Source of the DNA: Deltaproteobacteria bacterium
Lineage (GTDB): Bacteria; Myxococcota; JADLHZ01
NCBI GenBank assembly: GCA_020848545.1
Contig: JADLHZ010000147.1
Location: forward strand, 1-64,000
DNA: 64,000 nt
Direction: 5' to 3'
The translations under genes were made by a program, and so were the position numbers. The first letter of the stretch is position 1, and each line of letters begins with the position of its first letter. The notes under the pieces were generated by a model. The model was given only the letters and a program-made list of their open reading frames with translations. It had not been told where the DNA came from and did no database searches. Shown in pieces: positions 60,810 to 64,000 of this stretch.

Positions 60810-61214
60810 TCAACGGGGCGGAAGCGAGTACGTCACCGACGCCTGCGCGACGAGCTTGCCCTCGGCGTCCTTGATGTGCACCTCGCCGACCGCGAGCTGC
60901 TTGCCGAGCTTCAACAGGCGCCCGGTGGCGCGCACGTCGCCGGCGGCGGGCTTGCGCAAGAAGTTGATGTCGAGGTGCGTGGTGACGGCGAGCCCGACCG
61001 GACCGAGCTTCGCGAGCAGCAAGAAGTAGAGCGCGGTGTCGGCGAGCGTCATCAACGTCGGGCCCGAGAGCGTGCCGCCCGGTCGCAAGAACTCTTCACG
61101 AAAGGGCACGAGGCAATCGATCTCGTCGTCACGGATCGCGCTGATCTTGCAGAAGCTGACCGCGGCCGGAAAGTGCTCGACGAGAAACGCTTCGATCTCG
61201 CTTGCGCTCATCAT
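60810..61214 (-). CDS. PaaI-type hot-dog thioesterase
   Basis: 134 residues from ATG 61214 (or 133 from 61211). PaaI-like fold: VPFREEFLRPGGTLSGPTLM, TLADTALYFLLLAKLG, VTTHLDINFLRKPAAGDVRA and QLAVGEVHIKDAEGKLVAQA. The GPTLM/DTAL region replaces the Asp-containing helix of classical PaaI. It hydrolyses acyl-CoA esters; substrate unknown. 47 nt downstream of the CPBP gene on the same strand. Confidence 0.87.
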   Translation of the reverse strand: MMSASEIEAFLVEHFPAAVSFCKISAIRDDEIDCLVPFREEFLRPGGTLSGPTLMTLADTALYFLLLAKLGPVGLAVTTHLDINFLRKPAAGDVRATGRLLKLGKQLAVGEVHIKDAEGKLVAQASVTYSLPPR

Positions 61215-61261
61215 GATGCCGCATGCTCTTAGGCGGCGAGGTCGACCGCTGTCGAGGAGGT

Positions 61262-62344
61262 TCACAGGGGGACACGGCCGACGAAATAGGTCAGGATCGG
61301 CAGCTGTAGATCCATCAAGCCGTGCACGACGACGATGTACGGCATGAGCGTCGGCCGGCGGCGAATCAGAAAACCCACGAGCAACGCAAACGGCAGGAAC
61401 ATCGTCGCACGCCACGCCATGAAGCGACCGTCGGTGAGGAGCGGGAGCGCCGCGTGTTGCACGCTGAGAAACAGCGCCGCGATCGTCGTCGCGAGAGCGG
61501 ATGGCACGTGGCGCGCGAGCCGCACGGCGACGTGACCGAAGTAGAGCGGTATCTCCGCGAGCGCCTGCGTCAACGGAAACACGAGCGCGATGGCGACCAA
61601 GCCCGCCGTCGGCAGCGGCTTGAACATGAGCGCGTTGCCAGCGTCCGGGTTGCCCCACATCGCGGTCGCCATCAGTCGATTCGGCAACCATGCGATCGGT
61701 CCTGCGACCACGAGCAAGCCGCCGAGCCACCCGAGATCGCGCCGCCATGTGCCGGCCGTGAAGCGCCAAAGGCTCGCGAGATCTTCCCGGGCCCGCGTCA
61801 GCGAAGCGAGCGTGACGATGTTCACAAAGGCAGCGTACGCGAGCCACCATGCGCTCGCCGTGTCGAACGCGTCCTTCGTCCCGAGCGCCTGCAGGACTAG
61901 AAAGGAGCTGACATGTAGAAGCGCAAAGAGCACCGTCCGAGACACGAGGAGCCACCACGTGAAAGGATCACCGCTCATCCGCGCGCCGATGCCGAACAAG
62001 AGCGCGCCGAGCAGCCAGAACGGCGCGTGCAGCGGCGCGTAGAACGTGCGAAGCAGCGCGATCTGAACGCCGATCCATCCGCTGGTGAGGACGCCCTGCA
62101 ACAAGACGATGAGAAACGCGCGGGGATGCCGGCGCCAGACGAGCGCGAAAGCGACGGCAGGTAACGCACCGTTGACCGCGAGCAACACGAGCCCGGGAAC
62201 GCGATAACTCCGAAACGGTGTTCCCTCGAGCCAGCCAGGCGGGAGCTGTAGGAAAGCGCCGTCCGGAGAAAGAAGGAGAGCGAAGCCTCCATAGATCCCG
62301 CCAGCGCTGAGGGCGGCGAGCAAGACGAGCGCCAGGGTGCGCAT
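61262..62344 (-). CDS. CPBP-type intramembrane protease-like protein
   Basis: 360 residues from ATG 62344. About eleven hydrophobic segments. The C-terminal half resembles the CPBP/Abi (CAAX protease) fold: AEIPLYFGHVAVRLA, LFLSVQHAALPLLTDG and YIVVVHGLMDLQLP supply the expected His, His-x-x-x-Asp. The first motif has one Glu, where active members have Glu-Glu-x-x-x-Arg. It may be inactive or atypical. The N-terminal four TM segments are extra. Confidence 0.72.
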   Translation of the reverse strand: MRTLALVLLAALSAGGIYGGFALLLSPDGAFLQLPPGWLEGTPFRSYRVPGLVLLAVNGALPAVAFALVWRRHPRAFLIVLLQGVLTSGWIGVQIALLRTFYAPLHAPFWLLGALLFGIGARMSGDPFTWWLLVSRTVLFALLHVSSFLVLQALGTKDAFDTASAWWLAYAAFVNIVTLASLTRAREDLASLWRFTAGTWRRDLGWLGGLLVVAGPIAWLPNRLMATAMWGNPDAGNALMFKPLPTAGLVAIALVFPLTQALAEIPLYFGHVAVRLARHVPSALATTIAALFLSVQHAALPLLTDGRFMAWRATMFLPFALLVGFLIRRRPTLMPYIVVVHGLMDLQLPILTYFVGRVPL

Positions 62345-62430
62345 GACATCGGGCCATGCACTCTGCACGCCAGGAGAGGAACACTGCCGACCGCACAAGG
62401 ACGAGGCAACGTAGCGTCTTGGCCACGTGC

Positions 62431-62448
62431 CGTTACCGCTCAGTAACG
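62431..62448. promoter_or_regulatory. CGTTAC-CGCTCA-GTAACG inverted repeat
   Basis: A perfect 6-bp inverted repeat with a 6-nt centre, 8 nt after the stop of the fasciclin gene and about 90 nt before the CPBP start, both on the minus strand. The half-sites equal those at 39474-39490. There is no U-run, so a terminator is doubtful; a shared operator is possible. Confidence 0.35.
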
Positions 62449-62455
62449 AGCGCGC

Positions 62456-62989
62456 TCATTTGGCGGGCGGCAGCAAGACCCCGTCAATCACGTGGACGAT
62501 GCCGTTCGAGGCGGGGATCGACGCCACGATCGCGGCGTCGTTGATCGAGACTTTACCGGCGTTCACGTGGAGGGTGACCTTGGCGCCGTTGGCCATGGCG
62601 AGCGTCTGGCCGTCCTTGAAGTCTTTGCTCTGAAGCACCGAGGTGGTCACGTGGTACTTGAGGATGTTCTTCAAGTCGTCTTGTTTTTCCGGCGCAACGA
62701 GCGCTTCGACGGTGCCCTTCGGCAATTTATCGAACGCGGCGTTGGTTGGCGCGAACACCGTGAACGGGCCGGCGTTCGAGACGGCCGTGACGTAGTCCGC
62801 GGCCTTGAGCGCTGTCACCAGCGTCGTGTGATCCTTCGAGCCGACCGCGATGCTGACGATGTTGGTCGGGTCGAGCGGCGGCAGGTTCGACTTTGGCGCG
62901 GCGGCCGGCGCGGGCGGCTCCGGTGGCGGCTGCGAGCTCTGACAAGCGATGCCGAGGACGAGAGCACAAAGGGTCGCGAGTGTTTTCAT
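62456..62989 (-). CDS. Fasciclin-domain lipoprotein
   Basis: 177 residues. Signal peptide MKTLATLCALVLGIAC, lipobox Cys at 16. A Pro/Ala linker, then one FAS1 domain (about 42-175): LVTALKAADYVTAVSNAGPF, TVFAPTNAAFDKLP, LKYHVTTSVLQSKDF and ASIPASNGIVHVIDGVLLPP, a complete set of family motifs. Surface adhesion is the usual role. Confidence 0.94.
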   Translation of the reverse strand: MKTLATLCALVLGIACQSSQPPPEPPAPAAAPKSNLPPLDPTNIVSIAVGSKDHTTLVTALKAADYVTAVSNAGPFTVFAPTNAAFDKLPKGTVEALVAPEKQDDLKNILKYHVTTSVLQSKDFKDGQTLAMANGAKVTLHVNAGKVSINDAAIVASIPASNGIVHVIDGVLLPPAK

Positions 62990-63103
62990 GCGCCACGAGA
63001 CCGCAAGGCCCGTGCCACAACAGGGACAGCTGTATCTACGATTCGCGAGTGAATGGCACCAAACGGTGACTCGCGCGAAGGTGAGGTAACGGCTGCAATC
63101 GGA

Positions 63104-63379
63104 TCATTCCTCGCGCAGAACACCGCCCTTGATCACCGCGTTCTTGCCGGTCGAGATGAGCATCTTCGTCTGCTTGGCAATTCGGATCTCGCAGCCGCTC
63201 TCGATGCCGCCCTCTTGGGTGCCGTTCGGTGCGATCGTCACCTTCGTGGTGGCCCCCTCGCAAGCGATCTCCACGTCGTATTTCTTCTTGTCCTTGTTGA
63301 TCAGATTCGCCGCGTCGACCGCGTCCGCGCAAACGCAGGTGACGACAAAGCTCGCGACCAAGAGAAAAGCTCTCATCAT
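63104..63379 (-). CDS. Small secreted protein
   Basis: 91 residues (90 from ATG 63376). Signal peptide MRAFLLVASFVVTCVCADAV, cleaved near DAVDA-AN. The mature part is beta-rich with two Cys (VEIACEGATTKVTIAPNG, ESGCEIRIAKQTKMLIST), probably one disulphide. No family recognised. It follows the beta-helix gene by 19 nt. Confidence 0.75.
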   Translation of the reverse strand: MMRAFLLVASFVVTCVCADAVDAANLINKDKKKYDVEIACEGATTKVTIAPNGTQEGGIESGCEIRIAKQTKMLISTGKNAVIKGGVLREE

Positions 63380-63398
63380 TGGTAGAGCTTAACACACT

Positions 63399-64000
63399 CT
63401 ACTGTTCGTAGACGCCGATGCACCACGGCACGCTACGCGGCGCGCCGGCGAGATCGAGCGCCCCAAGGCCGACGTCGGCGCTGGCGTCGAGGCCGGCCGA
63501 GAAGAAGCTCGGGTCGATCAGGTGAAAATCGAAGGTGGTCAGCTCTTGCGCAGAGTGCCCCGTCGAGCCCGCGTTGTAAGGGTAGGTCACGAACACGGCC
63601 GACGCGCCGGTGGGCGCCACGAGGTTGGCGGCGTGATTGGCGTCGAAGTTCAGCGCCGTGGCGGTGGTGAAAGAGACGAAGCTCGAGTTCACGTACAAGC
63701 CGCCGCCAGCCTGCGTGTCGATCGTAAAGACATTATTGAGAATGATGGCGTCCGAGCCACTCGTGACCTCGCGGACGCCGTACGCGCCCGAAACACCGCC
63801 GCGGTGGTAAAGAACGTTGTTCGCGATCAAGCTGTTCACCGGGCCGCTGGCGCCGTTCAAACGCACACCGGTCATCTCGCTGCCCGCGTCACCAAAGTCG
63901 ATGACGTTGTTGATCACCTTCGCGGACCGGTCGTAGCCAATGTCGACGCCGACAGAGAAAGACCCGGCGCCGGCGCGGATGACGTTGCCATAGATCAGCG
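63399..64000 (-). CDS. Beta-helix (choice-of-anchor type) surface protein, N-terminus beyond the right edge
   Basis: At least 200 residues, open to the window end: LIYGNVIRAGAGSFSVGVDI, NNVIDFGDAGSEMTGVRL, SLIANNVLYHRGGVSGAY and ALDLAGAPRSVPWCIGVYEQ. Repeated short Asn- and Gly-rich strands form right-handed beta-helix coils. The C-terminus with Ile-Gly-Val-Tyr-Glu is typical of these proteins. Probably exported, but the signal peptide is outside the window. An internal GTG at 63917 is not the true start. Confidence 0.8.
   Translation of the reverse strand, partial: LIYGNVIRAGAGSFSVGVDIGYDRSAKVINNVIDFGDAGSEMTGVRLNGASGPVNSLIANNVLYHRGGVSGAYGVREVTSGSDAIILNNVFTIDTQAGGGLYVNSSFVSFTTATALNFDANHAANLVAPTGASAVFVTYPYNAGSTGHSAQELTTFDFHLIDPSFFSAGLDASADVGLGALDLAGAPRSVPWCIGVYEQ

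Noticed and set aside
62431-62448. Rho-independent terminator
   Set aside because: The inverted repeat has no U-run on either strand and a short stem, so an operator is at least as likely.

Overview
The window looks like part of a high-GC chromosome of a myxobacterium-like organism (Myxococcota, probably Polyangia). This rests on the overall character of the genes: many lipoproteins with a Leu-Xaa-Ala-Cys lipobox, von Willebrand (VWA) lipoproteins, a zinc-ribbon Ser/Thr kinase, three cyclic-nucleotide-binding proteins, HEAT and FecR proteins, and an AAA regulator with a C-terminal domain common in that group. I found no rRNA, tRNA, insertion sequence, integrase, phage module or CRISPR array. 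The window is gene-dense, with many 1-4 nt start/stop overlaps.

Layout. 1-5.7 kb: a minus-strand surface operon with an OmpA/TSP3 protein and a giant adhesin-like protein that runs off the left edge. 5.8-14.3 kb: small membrane proteins, a carbamoyltransferase, a FecR lipoprotein, a double cNMP-binding protein, DUF167 and HEAT proteins. 14.5-20.8 kb: two VWA lipoproteins flanking an RNA-repair operon (RbfA-like plus RtcB ligase) with a possible leader peptide and folded leader RNA, and an SGNH esterase. 20.9-29.8 kb: a dihydrouridine synthase, a truncated beta-helix lipoprotein next to an AT-rich patch, a desaturase, a tyrosine phosphatase, a five-copy 10-bp repeat, an RRM protein and an AraC-SRPBCC operon. 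29.8-39.4 kb: a cNMP/DUF1003 protein coupled to the ribosome-assembly GTPase RbgA, a kinase-lipoprotein-cupin operon, and a tRNA-guanine transglycosylase fused to an MnmC-like methyltransferase. 39.5-47 kb: a large AAA regulator, a desaturase-DUF2911-amidohydrolase operon and an esterase. 47-54 kb: a tightly overlapping operon combining a MotA/ExbB-type and a MotB/OmpA-type protein with a multi-TM protein, two other envelope proteins and a PLP-fold enzyme that has lost its Schiff-base lysine. 54-64 kb: ATP-grasp, thioesterase, cNMP-binding, receiver/PilZ-like, CPBP, fasciclin and small secreted proteins, ending in a second beta-helix protein cut by the right edge.

Two themes recur. One is translation and RNA maintenance: RtcB/RbfA, Dus, TGT-MnmC, RbgA, a ribosomal-oxygenase-like cupin and an RRM protein. 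The other is envelope sensing and mechanics: lipoproteins, kinase, cNMP proteins and the Mot/Tol-like operon. The Mot/Tol-like operon at 47084-53830 (with a possible small leader gene to 54095) is my best candidate for an undescribed system. The TGT-MnmC fusion and the RtcB leader come next.
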